A stretch of 64,000 nt of DNA from Catonia carolina (taxonomy: Eukaryota > Arthropoda > Insecta > Hemiptera > Achilidae): NCBI GenBank assembly GCA_035578175.1, contig JAQMRL010000006.1:64712001-64776000 (forward strand). The letters are read 5' to 3'. Position numbers and translations under genes: made by a program. Position 1 is the stretch's first letter. Every line of letters begins with the position of its first letter. Below are positions 34,606 through 46,165 of the stretch, piece after piece. Under the pieces are notes generated by a model. The model worked only from the letters and a program-made list of their open reading frames with translations. It ran no database searches and was not told the origin of the DNA.

Positions 34606-35918
34606 ATTACTTAACACGATTTTTAAGTTCATTCATATGTTCTGTCATTCGGACCAGGTCCGATTGAACCGGAAATTACTATATAAATAATAAACAACAC
34701 GTGAAGAAAAAACAACAGTACATTGGCTTGTAGATATAACAAAGTAACTTCCACAAAAAAAAAGAAATCAAAGAATAAGAAAGTATTAGTACGTTATAAG
34801 GAACAATAATAGTAGAAGCGATAACTCACGTTTGTTTGAGTTGTTTTACTCTTAGAAACCGCTTTAAATATTTAGTACAAATTACATACAGCGGTATGAA
34901 CAACAACGTAAGTCAAAGTTACTTAGAAGGAAAGGGAGGAGGAGAGAAGACACAGAGAGAGATTCTGTTGGATATTTTCCAGTGAAAGATATAGTTTTAA
35001 AAGTGACTAACATACACACTTACAGAAACTCTGAACAACACAAAATACGATGTAAAGTTACCGTTGCTACTGTAATAAAGTCGTGTGGAATTATCTTAAC
35101 TCTTTACTTACTAGTGTGTTTGTGTGTGTATTTTGTAATTCCGTGCTTCTTGGTACTTAAAACACGAGCGATAGAGAGATAAAGAAGAGAGTGAGCGAGC
35201 GCAAACGAGAGAAGGTGGAAAACAAAGAAAGATTTAGATCACTTGTGAAATGGTTTAGTTTTATTATAGTGTAAGGATACGACAACAAATGTTTTTGTCA
35301 CCAACTTTATTTTAAAACCGATTTAAGTTCCATTTGTAAGAAATCTTGTAAATAAAAACAAATAAACAGATTTACTACTTAAAAAATTTTATCGCATTTT
35401 TTTCTAAATGGTTTTATCACCTAAATATTTTTTTTTATTTTAAAAAAACCTTTAGAAAATGAATTTAGGCTTGTGTCTTAAGTTTAATGAACTAACAAAC
35501 TTGTAGTATTATTTAAAAAGAAACAAACAGTTTAAGTATGCTGCAGGTAACTTTCTCAGGAACTCTTAGCAATAATGTTTATAGTGCCCGCCACGAAACA
35601 AATCCGTTGTTGTATTTCAAGACTCTATTTCAAAAACGACCGAACTGAAAATTTTTAACGCTACAGCAAATTAAATTCTAGTGTTTCCTGCGTTGATTCG
35701 TTTGATTTAAACTGTTTTATTTAAAAATTTGTCGGAGATCCAGCAATTTATCCATAAAAAGTACTCAGTTCTTAGCAGGTTTTCTGTTAGTGTGCTTTTA
35801 AACGTCTGTTATTTCTTACAGGCTTTACATGAAAAATCAGCGTTTAAGTATGTTAAAGATCACATTTTTCTCTACAGTGTGAATATTTTGGAAGTAAAAT
35901 CCAATGTTTCGTTTTAAT
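34606..35918. other. AT-rich sequence, no feature recognised
   Basis: A GA-rich patch lies at 34930-34970 and 35170-35215. No recognisable coding sequence. Confidence 0.45.
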
Positions 35919-36308
35919 ATGGGAGCAATTTTAAAAAAGTGCTATTTTGGCTTCACGTGATGATAGGGAAATGATTTTTCGACTAAACCATGCATTTTTA
36001 GAACAGACTTGTGCCAAGTATAGCCTTTTGCATTTATAACAAATAAAACGAAAATGGACGTGTGATGTAGACCTAAATAAAAAATTCCATTGAATTTATT
36101 AAGGGGCAAATATGGGGGCAATTTTATAAAAGTGCTATTTTGGCTCCACGTGATGATAGGGAAATGATTTTTCGACTAACCCATGCATTTTTACAACAGA
36201 CTTGTGCCAAGTAGGCCTATAGCCTTTTGCATTTATAACAAATAAAACGAAAATGGACGTGTGATGCAGGCCTAAATAGAAAATTCCATTAAATTTATTA
36301 AGAAGCAA
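35919..36308. repeat. 192-bp tandem duplication
   Basis: 35919-36110 and 36111-36308 are direct copies (TATGGGAGCAATTTTAAAAA and TATGGGGGCAATTTTATAAA; both later ATGATAGGGAAATGATTTTT and AAAACGAAAATGGACGTGTG). They differ at roughly a dozen places, including a CTATAGC/TAGGCC indel. The LINE at 36396 lies just downstream. Confidence 0.95.
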
Positions 36309-36395
36309 CTAGTCATACCGGCGGACTTCTTTCGTGTCGTGCACTATAGTTGTCTTTTTTTCGGTTAATATAATTTCCGTTTAGAAGTAAATCAC

Positions 36396-39300
36396 GGGCT
36401 ATAAAGGGCTTCTGTCGTCAACTGGAAGGAGACCCCTTAATTCCTTTTACAAAAGGCTTAAGGGAACCAGCCGGGATAGAAGGCTAGTGTCCTATCCATA
36501 CATTCACGTTGTGTGGCCTGTTAGTAACCATGTGACCGCTCATCAGCACGATAACCGGCTCATGGTGAACGGAACTGGAAGGGCTGCCCATTCCACCCTG
36601 GCAGACGGTGGCTTGGGGCACTCAGTCTGCCAACCAAAAAGCTGAAAGCAACAGTAAACTACAGCTTTTTCTGTCTGACTAGAATTATCGTAAGGAAACT
36701 CCTTCATGTATGATTCTGGTTAGGCTTACTTAGTATATGCAGATCTTCAAGAACATCGAGAACTTCAAAATATGAAAAATTTATGATGGCGTCCTCTCTG
36801 GTAAAACATTCCGGAGATAAACTAGTCCTCCATTCGGATCTCCGGGCGAGGACTATCAGAGGGGACTTCATAAAAAAAATAAAAGTTTCTGAAATTCTGC
36901 GAGTTGGAACATGGAATGTTAGGAGTTTAAAACAAACTGGTAGGTTAGAGAATTTAAAAAGGGAAATGGATAGGTTGAAGTTAGATATTGTAGGCATTGG
37001 TGAGGTACGCTGGGATGATGATCAAGACTTTTGGTCAGGGGATTATAGGGTTATTAACACTAAAGCCATCGGAGGGCAGGGCGGAGTGGGTCTAGTAATG
37101 AATAAAAAAATTGGACAAAGAGTGACTTACTATAAGCAGTGTAGTGATAGGATTATCATGGTTAGAGTAGATACGAAACCAAAGTCTACCACTATAGTGC
37201 AGGTCTACATGCCTACGTCTTCACACAGAGAGGAAGAAATAGAACAAGTATATGAGGATTTAGATGAAGTAATAAAATATGTCAAGGGTGATGAAAATTT
37301 GATAGTTATGGGAGACTGGAATGCAGTAGTTGGAGAAGGAAAAGAAGGAAAGATAGTCGGAGAATATGGTCTAGGGAAGAGAAATGACAGAGGGAGTCGG
37401 CTGGTAGATTTCTGCTCCAAATATAATTTAGTGATAGGCAATACACTTTTTAAGAATCACAAAAGGAGGTTATACACTTGGATGATGCCAGGTGACAAGG
37501 GAAGATACCAAATAGATTACATAATGGTTAGACAAAGATTCAGAAACCAGATTATGAACTGTAAAGCCTATCCAGGTGCAGACATAGGGAGTGATCATAA
37601 CTTAGTAGTAATGGATAGCAGGCTTAAACTTAAAAAACTGAAGAAGGGACAGGGAAATGCTAGGTGGGATGTAGACAAACTAAGAGAACAAGACAACCAG
37701 GTAGGTTTCCAGGAGAGTATTCAAAAAGGGATAGAAGAAAGAGGTAATGACACAGGAAATGTAGAGGAGGAGTGGATAAACTTCAAGGAGGTGGTAGTGA
37801 AAGCAGCGGAAGAATGGTTAGGACATACTAAAAGAAGAGGTAGGAAACCGTGGATTACTAATGATATTTTAGAACTGATGGATGAGCGAAGAAAATATAA
37901 AAACGCAAAGGACGAGAGAGGTAAAAGGCAATATTGCTACTTGAGAAATATCATAAACAAAAGGTGTAAGAAAGCGAAGGAAGAGTGGATCAGAGCGAAA
38001 TGTACGGACATTGAAAGTAAAATGGCAGTTGGTAAAGTGGACGCAGCTTATAGAAAAATAAGGGAAAACTTTGGAGAACGAAAGATGAAAGCTGTTAATT
38101 TACAAAGCGCAGGTGGTAAACCATTGTTGAATGGCCAAGAGAGAGCTGAAAGATGGAAGGAATACGTAAATCAACTCTACATGGGAAAAGAATTAGAATA
38201 TGATGCGATAGAACAAGAAACTGATGTTGAAGAAGATCAAAAAGGGGACCCTATACTACGAGAAGAATTCGATCGGGCACTTAAGGATATGAATATGAAT
38301 AAGACACCAGGAATAGATAACATACCATCGGAATTGTTATTACGATGTGGCAAAGTTGCTCAAAACAAATTATACAAACTTGTGTGCAGAATGTATGAGA
38401 GTGGAGAGGTACCATCGGACTTTAAAAAAAATATTATGATTCCAATACCAAAAAAGTCAGGAGCGGAGAAGTGTGAACATTACAGAACCATCAGCCTAAC
38501 ATGCCATGCATCTAAGATACTGACAAGAATTATATACAGGAGAATATAACACCGAGTAGAAGAAGTATTGGACGATGACCAATTTGGATTTAGAAGGAGA
38601 ATGGGAACTCGAGATGCAATATTGGCTCTGAGACTGATTATTGAGAAAAGGATACATAAAAATAAAACTACTTTTATGGCATTTGTAGATTTAGAGAAAG
38701 CATTTGACAATCTGGACTGGAGTAAAATGTTTAAAACTTTGAAAAGGCTAGGAATTAAATACAAAGAAAGGAAAGTTATCTACAGTCTGTATAAGAATCA
38801 AACGGCTGTTTTGAGAATCGAGGGGTACGAAAAAGAGGCTGCTGTAAGAAAAGGTGTACGACAAGGTTGTTCTTTGTCACCACTACTTTTTAACTTGTAT
38901 ATAGAAGAGGCTATAAATGAAGTGAAGGAGAAATTTGACGTAGGAATAAAAATTCAAGGAGAAACAATAAAAATGTTGAGATTCGCCGATGATATAGTAG
39001 TATTAGCCGAGGCAAAGAATGAACTAGAGGATGCCTTAAATGGAATGGATGAGATCTTGAGGAAGGATTACTTCATGAAAATTAATAAGAACAAAACGAA
39101 AGTGTTGTGCAGCAGCAAGAGTGGTTTAGAAGAGATGGGAAATTTAAAAGTAGGCAACGAAAACATACAGGAAGTTGGGGAATTCTGCTATCTAGGGAGT
39201 AAAATAACAAAGGATGGTAGAAGCACGAGTGATATCAAGAGTAGAATTGCTCAAGCTAGAAAAGCCTTTGAAATGAAAAACAGCTTACTGACTACAAACA

Positions 39301-39760
39301 TTGATTTACAGATTAGGAAACATTTCTTAAAACATTATGTTTGGAGTGTAGCATTATACGGAAGTGAAACGTGGGTGATAGGGGCTGTAGAACGGAAGAG
39401 GATAGAAGCTTTTGAAATGTGGTGTTATAGGAAAATGTTAAAGATTAGGTAGGTGGACAAAATAAGTAATTTAGAGGTTCTTAGGCGAGTGGATGAAAAA
39501 AGAAGTATATGGAAGCATCTTACCAAAAGAAGGGATAGGCTAGTGGGGCATATCCTAAGACATCCAGGTATTGGGCTATCAATAATGGAGGGTAACATTG
39601 AGGGAGTAAATTGTAGAGGGAGGCAAAGATTAGAATATATAAAGCAAATTACAAAAGATGTAGGGTGTTACAGGTAAGTAGATATGAAACGACTTGCGCA
39701 AGATATAACAGGTTGGAGAACTGCATCAAACCAGTCGAGAGACTGATGACAAAAAAAAAA
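36396..39760 (+). mobile_element. Full-length RTE-like LINE
   Basis: Non-LTR retrotransposon bounded by a perfect 10-bp target-site duplication AGTAAATCAC (36386-36395 and 39761-39770). It has a 387-bp 5' UTR, one 987-codon endonuclease/reverse-transcriptase frame, an almost absent 3' UTR (TGACA after the stop) and a short A tail. Length near 3.4 kb, a single polyprotein and a tiny 3' UTR fit the RTE clade; the clade is inferred. Two 5'-truncated copies of the same 3' end lie at 42598-42998 and 62190-62375. Confidence 0.9.
36783..39746 (+). pseudogene. LINE endonuclease-reverse transcriptase, three nonsense codons
   Basis: A single frame without frameshift codes for an apurinic-type endonuclease (residues about 40-280: GTWNVRSL with Asn45, GIGEVRW with Glu74, MGDWNAVVG, IGSDHNLVV). 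A linker follows, then reverse transcriptase (about 500-760: TPGIDNIPSELL, QFGFRR, FVDLEKAFD, RQGCSLSPLLFN, RFADD near 734-737) and a C-terminal tail (YGSETW, EAFEMWCYRKMLKIR, HILRH). In vivo it would nick target DNA and copy its own RNA at the nick. Premature stops sit at 38547-38549 (TAA), 39450-39452 (TAG where Trp is expected) and 39675-39677 (TAA where the 42.6-kb copy has Tyr). The ATG at 36783 is the first in frame after a stop at 36711. Confidence 0.92.
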
Positions 39761-39969
39761 AGTAAATCACATTCAAACTTCTTGACTTCTTCTTAACTAA
39801 TTGACTAGTTAAATCAAAATGTAACGACCGAACGTAAAAACCCTTTAGCGACCAATGTCAGCGAATCGTGTACGGTAATTTAAACTTAAATTAGGCTTTT
39901 CAGAAAAAATTCTTGTCTTCCTTCTCAATATTTCTTATTTTATTTTTGTTCACTTACTTTATTTAGTTC

Positions 39970-40230
39970 AGAAGGCTACAATTTTACGGACACCTGTCTC
40001 GGTTGAGAACCGGTTAACAAAACACATTTTGAAGAAACTTAACAAAAGGAACTGTGGTGTCAAATAAATCGTTCAAAAAAATCAGAAACGGTGTTGAGAA
40101 AACCGGAATAAACTAAAAATTTAAAGACCCGAACTACATTCAGGCAACTGATTACGAAATTTAAGAGTTTCCATGACGAACAAAAAGAGAACACAAAGTG
40201 GACAGAAGACACGAGAAAATCCAGTAGAAT
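39970..40230 (+). mobile_element. LINE 3'-end fragment
   Basis: RRLQFYGHLSRL at about 39976 is the conserved segment after reverse transcriptase. The following sequence to 40225 aligns with 410-560 in the first LINE fragment (CCGAACTACATTCAGGCAA against CCGAACCACATTCAGACAA). Frames are broken. It is a different LINE lineage from the 36.4-kb element. Confidence 0.6.
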
Positions 40231-40239
40231 AAAATTTTA

Positions 40240-40435
40240 TCCGGCCCCATTAGCGTAGTTGGTAACGTGCTCGCCTCTCATCATGCTGTCTTGGGTTCGA
40301 ATCCCACTCAGGCACGGCATATTTTCATACGTTACAAAAAATCATTTCATCGTTCACAGTTACAACCCAACGTCGTCGGTAATGACCCCAGTAGTTGATG
40401 AGACGTTAAATAAACAGACATTTTTTTTTAAATTG
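40240..40435 (+). mobile_element. Family S3 tRNA-derived SINE, best copy
   Basis: tRNA head GGCCCCATTAGCGTAGTTGG (A box), B box GGGTTCGAATCCCACTC, then the body GGCACGGCATATTTTCATAC, TAATGACCCCAGTAGTTGAT and GACGTTAAATAAACAGACA with a T-rich end. The head has both Pol III promoter boxes at tRNA-like spacing, but the fused body marks a SINE. Confidence 0.8.
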
Positions 40436-40984
40436 TCAAATTTTTTTGAGGACCAGGTTCCCTTAAACTACTTAACAATATTTTAATATTATTTTTTTAT
40501 AAAGAAAATTTTTAAAAGCCCCGATAAACCTCCCCACCATAAAGTGAAAATACATATTTCATTTTTCGACCAAAGATACTATAGCATTACAAGGCATAAT
40601 GGATTCAATGAAAAAGTACAGAAGCAAGGCTTTCATTTAATTCACGTAGTTCCTTTTTTATTTTTAACAGAGAAATACATTTTACCGAATTCATTCACTA
40701 TTAGCTTAAAAAAGTGAACAAGAGAATAAAAAGCTTTTCCCATTTTAATGAATACAAAGGATCCAACAGTTTGGAGTGAAAAATATAATTTATTGCTTTT
40801 AAATAAAAATTTCAAATAATTTTTTAAAACTTTTCTACATAAGCTATTATCTTCTAGTCTACGTATAAAATTTAGAGGTATTTAATTTTTTTAAACCGCC
40901 ATAAAATTACTAGTTTAGTTAAAATGTTTTGTTTAAATCATAATTTTATTGTTTCTATGTAAATAAATTAAATTAAATTATTCA

Positions 40985-41275
40985 ATCAGACAATGTTAGT
41001 CAGTCCTGGGTCCTTGGAAAGAAAGATGCACGTCAGATCCAGGCGGCGGCGGAAAAGCGGTTTTTAAGAAGACTTCAAGGATCACATTAAGCATGAAGAA
41101 ATCCGAGCCCATTTAAATATCTCCCTTCTCTTAGAACCAATCGACAAATACAGAGAGAAATGGGAGAAACATATAATACGACGAAAGAATATAGATGGGC
41201 TAAACGGACATTAAGCTACATTCCTGTTGGACTAAGAGATGTAGGTAGACCACAACAAATGGTCGAAATATAAAG
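40985..41275 (+). mobile_element. LINE C-terminal fragment, third lineage
   Basis: The plus strand reads SWVLGKKDARQIQAAAEKRF continuing LRRLQGS, then HLNISPLLEPIDKYREKWEK and YIPVGLRDVGRPQQM. This is the usual LINE C-terminal pattern ending in a GRP basic motif. Stops and a frameshift interrupt it. Both ends are truncated. Confidence 0.7.
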
Positions 41276-42597
41276 AAGAAAATCAGGTGCATTGTAATAA
41301 GGATAATGAATGGCCGATGATTGTAATGAGTTTGAAAGAGGTGCTTGGAAGCGCGGTATATTGTTACAGTAAGTATGATTGTTCTGGTAAACCGGAGAAA
41401 GTATTAGAAGGATCTCGATTGTTTGAGATACTATCAGACCGCAGGTATAGAAATAGTTAGCACCTTTGCAGTCGGTTAGTTAGACTGAAAATGAAATTTG
41501 AGTTGTCAGGCTGTTTCTAAAGAATGTCGTTACGGGACAGGTTGTGCTGATTGTCTGTTCATTGTTCTGATTTTAAAGTAACAGTTATCTTATTTATAGT
41601 TGTGTTTAGTTTAAGTAAAATAGTGATAATGTATTTACAACGCAAACTCCATTTTATAGATAAGAAAATCTTACAAAAATCTAATCGAAAAATAAGAACT
41701 TATTAAAGAAATATTGGCGGTATGCAATTTTCATGAAGAATCTAATGAAGGCTATAAAATGTTTTTTAATTATATCAATGGCAAATATCATTTAACGACA
41801 TTTAAAAATTTGTGGGTACATTGAACTCATTACCACAAAAATTCCATTAACATTACAAACTTACTAGTTTTATATTAATTTTTTTAAATTAATAAAATAA
41901 CAGAAAATTATTCAGGAATAAAATTTAGAGATTTAATTAAAACAAACAGCAAAATAAAACATAAAAATAATAAAAAGATCGTATTAAAAACAACAAATTT
42001 AAACATCATAAAAAAATAGCACAAACATTAAATTTAAATTAAAACTCGATAAATTTATAGACTAATATTATTTTATTAATTCTACAGATTAAAATTTAGA
42101 AAATGTATTTTTGTAACGAATTAAAAACTTTTCGTTCAAAACTTGTGGATAGAATGCATATTTAAAAATGTAAATGGAACAAAAATAAAAACGTGGTTTA
42201 AACGGTTTGTGTAAATTTAGAGAACGTACAGTAGCTATATGCAATTAAACTACATCTATAAAAACAAGCGTATTTAAGTGTATGTAAAGTGTAAACAAAT
42301 ACACAAATGTTCGCTATAGTGGTATGGTTACAAAAGACCTTTCATAGAATAAATAAATGAACCTTATTTTTGTATTAAAAATATATAATTATAATACAGT
42401 CGAACTCAGTTCACTAAGCGAACATTTTTTAACAAAAATCTCTAATTTATGAATTTTACTGCGCCATGACGTTTTAATAAGATATTTTACAAGGTTAACA
42501 ACTCGAATTCACAAATTATTTTTTAACTCAATTTAAACAAAACTGTAAAAGCTGTAATATAATACTAATAATAATCAATTCTCAATTCTAAAAACAC
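41276..42597. other. AT-rich sequence, no feature recognised
   Basis: About 1.3 kb, very AT-rich from 41600. A transposon-end-like CAGTCGAACTCAGTTCACTA lies at 42400 without a detected partner. Confidence 0.45.
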
Positions 42598-42998
42598 TAT
42601 GTTTGGAGTGTAGCATTATACGGGAGCGAAACGTGGGTGATAGGGGCTGTAGAAAGGAAGAGGATAGAAGCTTTTGAAATGTGGTGTTGTCGGAAAATGT
42701 TAAAGATTAGGTGGGTGGACAAGTAATTTAGAGGTTCTTAGGCGAGTGGATGAAAAAAAGAAGTATACGGAAGCATCTTACCACAAGAAGGAATAGGCTC
42801 GTGGGGCATATCTTAAGACATCAATCAATAATGGAGGGTCATATTGAGGGAGTGAATTGTAGGAAAAGGAAAAGGTTACAATATATAAAGCAAATTAAAA
42901 AAGATGTAGGGTGTTGCAGATATGTAGATATGAAACGACTTGCGCAAGATAGAACAATTTGGAGAACTGCATCAAACCAGTCGGGGGACTGATGACAA
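42598..42998 (+). mobile_element. 5'-truncated copy of the RTE-like LINE
   Basis: Corresponds to 39336-39755 of the full-length element, starting at TATGTTTGGAGTGTAGC and ending in TGATGACAAAAAA. It has Trp where the long copy has TAG (KIRWVDK) and Tyr where it has TAA (CCRYVDMKR). A small deletion just after WVDK shifts the frame, and a short deletion lies in the LRH-SIM region. The final frame 42750-42992 ends RTASNQSGD and TGA. Confidence 0.85.
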
Positions 42999-43125
42999 AA
43001 AATAACAATTATTTTTTTTGAGGACTTGCCCCATACAAATTGAGTTGCTACATTTTTCTTTGCAGTATACAAAAAATTGGTTACTCCGGTTATAATAGAT
43101 AATACATTTCTGTACCACAGAGGTA

Positions 43126-43765
43126 AAGGGTGTTAACTTTAATTTTGGCGAAATTGAGTTAAAAATACTTTTAAAATAAGCAAGAAATCCTGTAAAGGTG
43201 TACAATATTAACTCTTTTCTGCCTAACGTTTTTTAATTTTAGTGCTTGTAATAAGTGTATTAAATTGAATTTTATAGTTTATGTATAAGTTTTTTTGTAA
43301 AATCACTATTGAATGTGTTATACGGATAGTCCTAAATTTTGCTTGAATTTTTGTTGTATGTGGAATTTATTCATCCGTCACAAAACATTACTAAGTAAAT
43401 TTTGAATTTTTTCACACGTTGTGTATAAAATGTTCCTTCATTATAAATGTAGTGCACTAGGTATTTCACAAGGTTTTTTTTAAAAATCGCCTTAAACTGG
43501 AGTTAACATTAATGTAGAACGTTAAAAACTGACAGAACACATATAGCGGTTAAGGTATTAAGTCCTGTTAAGGTAGGAAGGAAAGTTGACAAAGTTATAA
43601 AATAATAAATCAGTAGATAAGAAGCATTTTCTGTAGAAATAGGGTGCAGTAAATTTCAAGTTTCTAACACCTAACTTACTGAAATTTTGTTACAAAAATG
43701 AAAATAAAATATTTCTACTTTTTGGCTCTCCTGAAAAAAATCATCAAAATGGAGTTAACACCTTT
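43126..43765. mobile_element. TA-flanked MITE, 640 bp
   Basis: Terminal inverted repeats AAGGGTGTTAACTTTAATTT and, from the right end, AAAGGTGTTAACTCCATTTT, flanked by TA (43124-43125 and 43766-43767). GGAGTTAAC recurs internally near 43499. Non-coding. The termini are similar for only about 22 bp. Confidence 0.6.
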
Positions 43766-43767
43766 TA

Positions 43768-44461
43768 CTTATTAAGTAAAGATTTATAGTAATAAAAAAC
43801 TAACACAAGTTCAATAACAAAATAAATACAGAAACTTTGACTAGCCGGTAAATTTTAACAAAGCAGGTAGATCAAAACTTTTAATAATAAAATTGTACCA
43901 AGAGATTCATAATTATTTTCTAAAAAAAAAAAACAAATAAATAAAATTTCCTTAAATTTTATTTCATTAAAACAAGTAATAGATACGACTAACAGATGGT
44001 GGTGGTAATGATAAGGATGCCCCAATGAAACAAATTACAACTAAACGGCATAGATTTTCATTATTAATAAAGTATTAACCAATTTATTCTTAGAAATATG
44101 CCTACCATTGCTACTGTTTCTTGCATCAGCATCCGTAAAAGCCGTATGTCTCGTTAGTAACAGTAAACTTAATATTGTAACATTAGTCTAGAAGAAATGT
44201 TTCAGGTAAAATAATTAATTGAGACTTGGTATTCTATAAAAAAAAGTCTTTGTTATGCGAAGAGACAGAGTGGCAGTGTATCATTTAAAGTAATGGGCTC
44301 TTATTGCCATTTCTTATATTCTTTTGTGACAACGTTTTAACAATTTCTAGTGTTTTCTAATCGTTGTATTTGTGTATCACTTTCAATTATTTATTTACAA
44401 AATTTCTCAGAACTCCTTTATTTCGTTCTTTCTGATAAAATCTACCTTTTAATTGTTGTTT
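43768..44461. other. No feature recognised
   Basis: AT-rich; nothing recognisable. Confidence 0.45.
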
Positions 44462-44497
44462 ATGTCATTAGCCGAAAGCCTAGTTTTAATCTCTTAA

Positions 44498-45233
44498 GGG
44501 TACCCGGAATGCCTATCCCGTAACGTTAATGTAAGGAACATTTTCTCAAAAACTACTACAATTATCCTGTAAAATTTTTTATTGGGTACTTTTCAGGCTA
44601 CTCTACACCCACAGAATTAGTAGCAACTGTACGAGTATATTATACATTGTTAGGAAGATAAGAAAATGATTTTTTAAATTACCACTTTTGAAAACCATAA
44701 TTTTTTGCCTATTTATTAAGTGGAAACACATTTTTTTCCTGTAATATTTACTCAGTACATTTAAATTATAGTATAAAAGGCTGTGCAAAAATTTTATTAA
44801 AATCCGTTCACATTTGGCTGACAAAATGTTCCCTATGTGTCAAAAATAGTTGTTTATGGGAAACAAGAAAAAACTAAAAGAGAACACATTATAAGTACTA
44901 CAAAATAGTTACCTCTAATACATTCCAAGATCATAATCTGGAAATACTCAACTGTTACATTCACAGCTAGTCTAATGCCGACTTAAAGTTTTAAAACAAA
45001 ACGAAAATGATAAGTTTTAGTTTGTCATTCAAAAAATAGATGGTGTGTTTATGGAAACTGATAACGTTTAGAAAAAAACGTAAGGGTTCAACATATTTTT
45101 AATTTTTTTTTGGGTTAACAATTGCAAAAATCCCCAAAAATATACATCATTGGATGCAGAAAATTCTGAATTTTAATAATGTGCAAAAAAACGGATATGT
45201 GAAAATTTTTAATTTTCTCCGTTCCGGGTACCC
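44498..45233. mobile_element. TTAA-flanked MITE, 736 bp, inside B3
   Basis: Ends GGGTACCCGGAATG and, from the right, GGGTACCCGGAACG, with TTAA on both sides (44494-44497 and 45234-45237). Its removal rejoins family B. TTAA duplication is characteristic of piggyBac-superfamily transposition. No transposase; the 73-codon minus frame at 44603-44824 is AT-rich noise. Confidence 0.85.
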
Positions 45234-45439
45234 TTAAGAAGTTTTACTAAATAAAACGAGGAGTGAGGTGGTTTACAATTGCCTTCCTTACTGAGTGGAA
45301 AAGTATGCTTATTAGCATTCCAAGCCCTCTGAAAAGTATCTACTTCCCACTTCGCAAATGACACGCTTAATTCATTCACCACAAGGTCTGGTTGTACAGT
45401 GATAAAATTCATTACTCCTAGAAGAGATAACTGTGACTA

Positions 45440-46010
45440 CTGCCGGTTTCATTATTATATACACCCGAGTTTAAACCGTTGCTTCTCCAAAACGGTGAGT
45501 CAGATTTCAATATACTTTACATCAACATTTAGCTCATTTTATTCTTCGTTGACCTAAAATAGTCCTATATTTTTAATGTTGTTTGAAAATTGCCATATCG
45601 AGATTGGAAAACAAAAAAGACCCGGTTTTTTGCTACCGCAAACACTTTCAAGCGTTTGGAGACGTATATAACTCGAAAATTATTTGACCGACAAGTTTGA
45701 AATTTTAACACAACATAACCAATTACATTCTTACAGCGTGTACGAAATTTCAATTTCGTACGTAACTTTTGATGTATTATCAATATTCTTAACCCTTGCT
45801 ATCTCGGTAACCGCTCGATCGTTCGACACAAGCAAACTTATCGTTTTATTCAGCGTCAAAACATTATTATAAATTTATTAATGACAAGAAATTTTGATTG
45901 GCTAATGTTGTGATAGAATTATTTAAATTTTTTAAAATATAGTAGGCCATGTAGGGGGCGGGTGCTACTATCCATCTTGCCAGGTTGTGTACGTGTCATC
46001 CGACCGTTAA
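45440..46010. mobile_element. TA-flanked 571-bp insertion in B3
   Basis: Defined by interruption of the family B motif GACTAGTGTCTTTTA: the left part ends GACTA at 45439 and the right resumes TAGTGTC at 46011. Ends CTGCCGGTTTCATT and, from the right, TTAACGGTCGGATGAC match weakly, so terminal inverted repeats are doubtful. The interior has a TTCAATTTCGTACG palindromic patch near 45745-45765. Confidence 0.55.
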
Positions 46011-46165
46011 TAGTGTCTTTTATACCTCTACCTCTTCTCTCCTTAAATGCTTCAGTTATAAAATTGGCCGACCATGTGATAAGAAACGTAACGATTTTTC
46101 GTAGCCCTGGAACTAGCAGATCAAGCGCCTATAATTTAACACTCCACCTACCTGTTATGGACAAA

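Larger units (their letters stand above)
44462..46165 (-). mobile_element. Family B retroposon copy B3, twice interrupted
   Basis: Three collinear family B pieces: 44462-44497 (CATTAGCCGAAAGCCTAGTT), 45234-45439 (minus-strand frame with TFPLSKEGNCKPPHSSFYLV) and 46011-46165 (AGTGTCTTTTATACCTCTAC to CACTCCACCTACCTGTTATG). A TTAA-flanked element and a TA-flanked segment separate them. The middle piece preserves about 60 codons of the family reading frame. Confidence 0.8.

Noticed and set aside
40240..40320. Candidate tRNA gene
   Set aside because: Same reasoning: an S3 body follows the head and the body recurs at three other loci.
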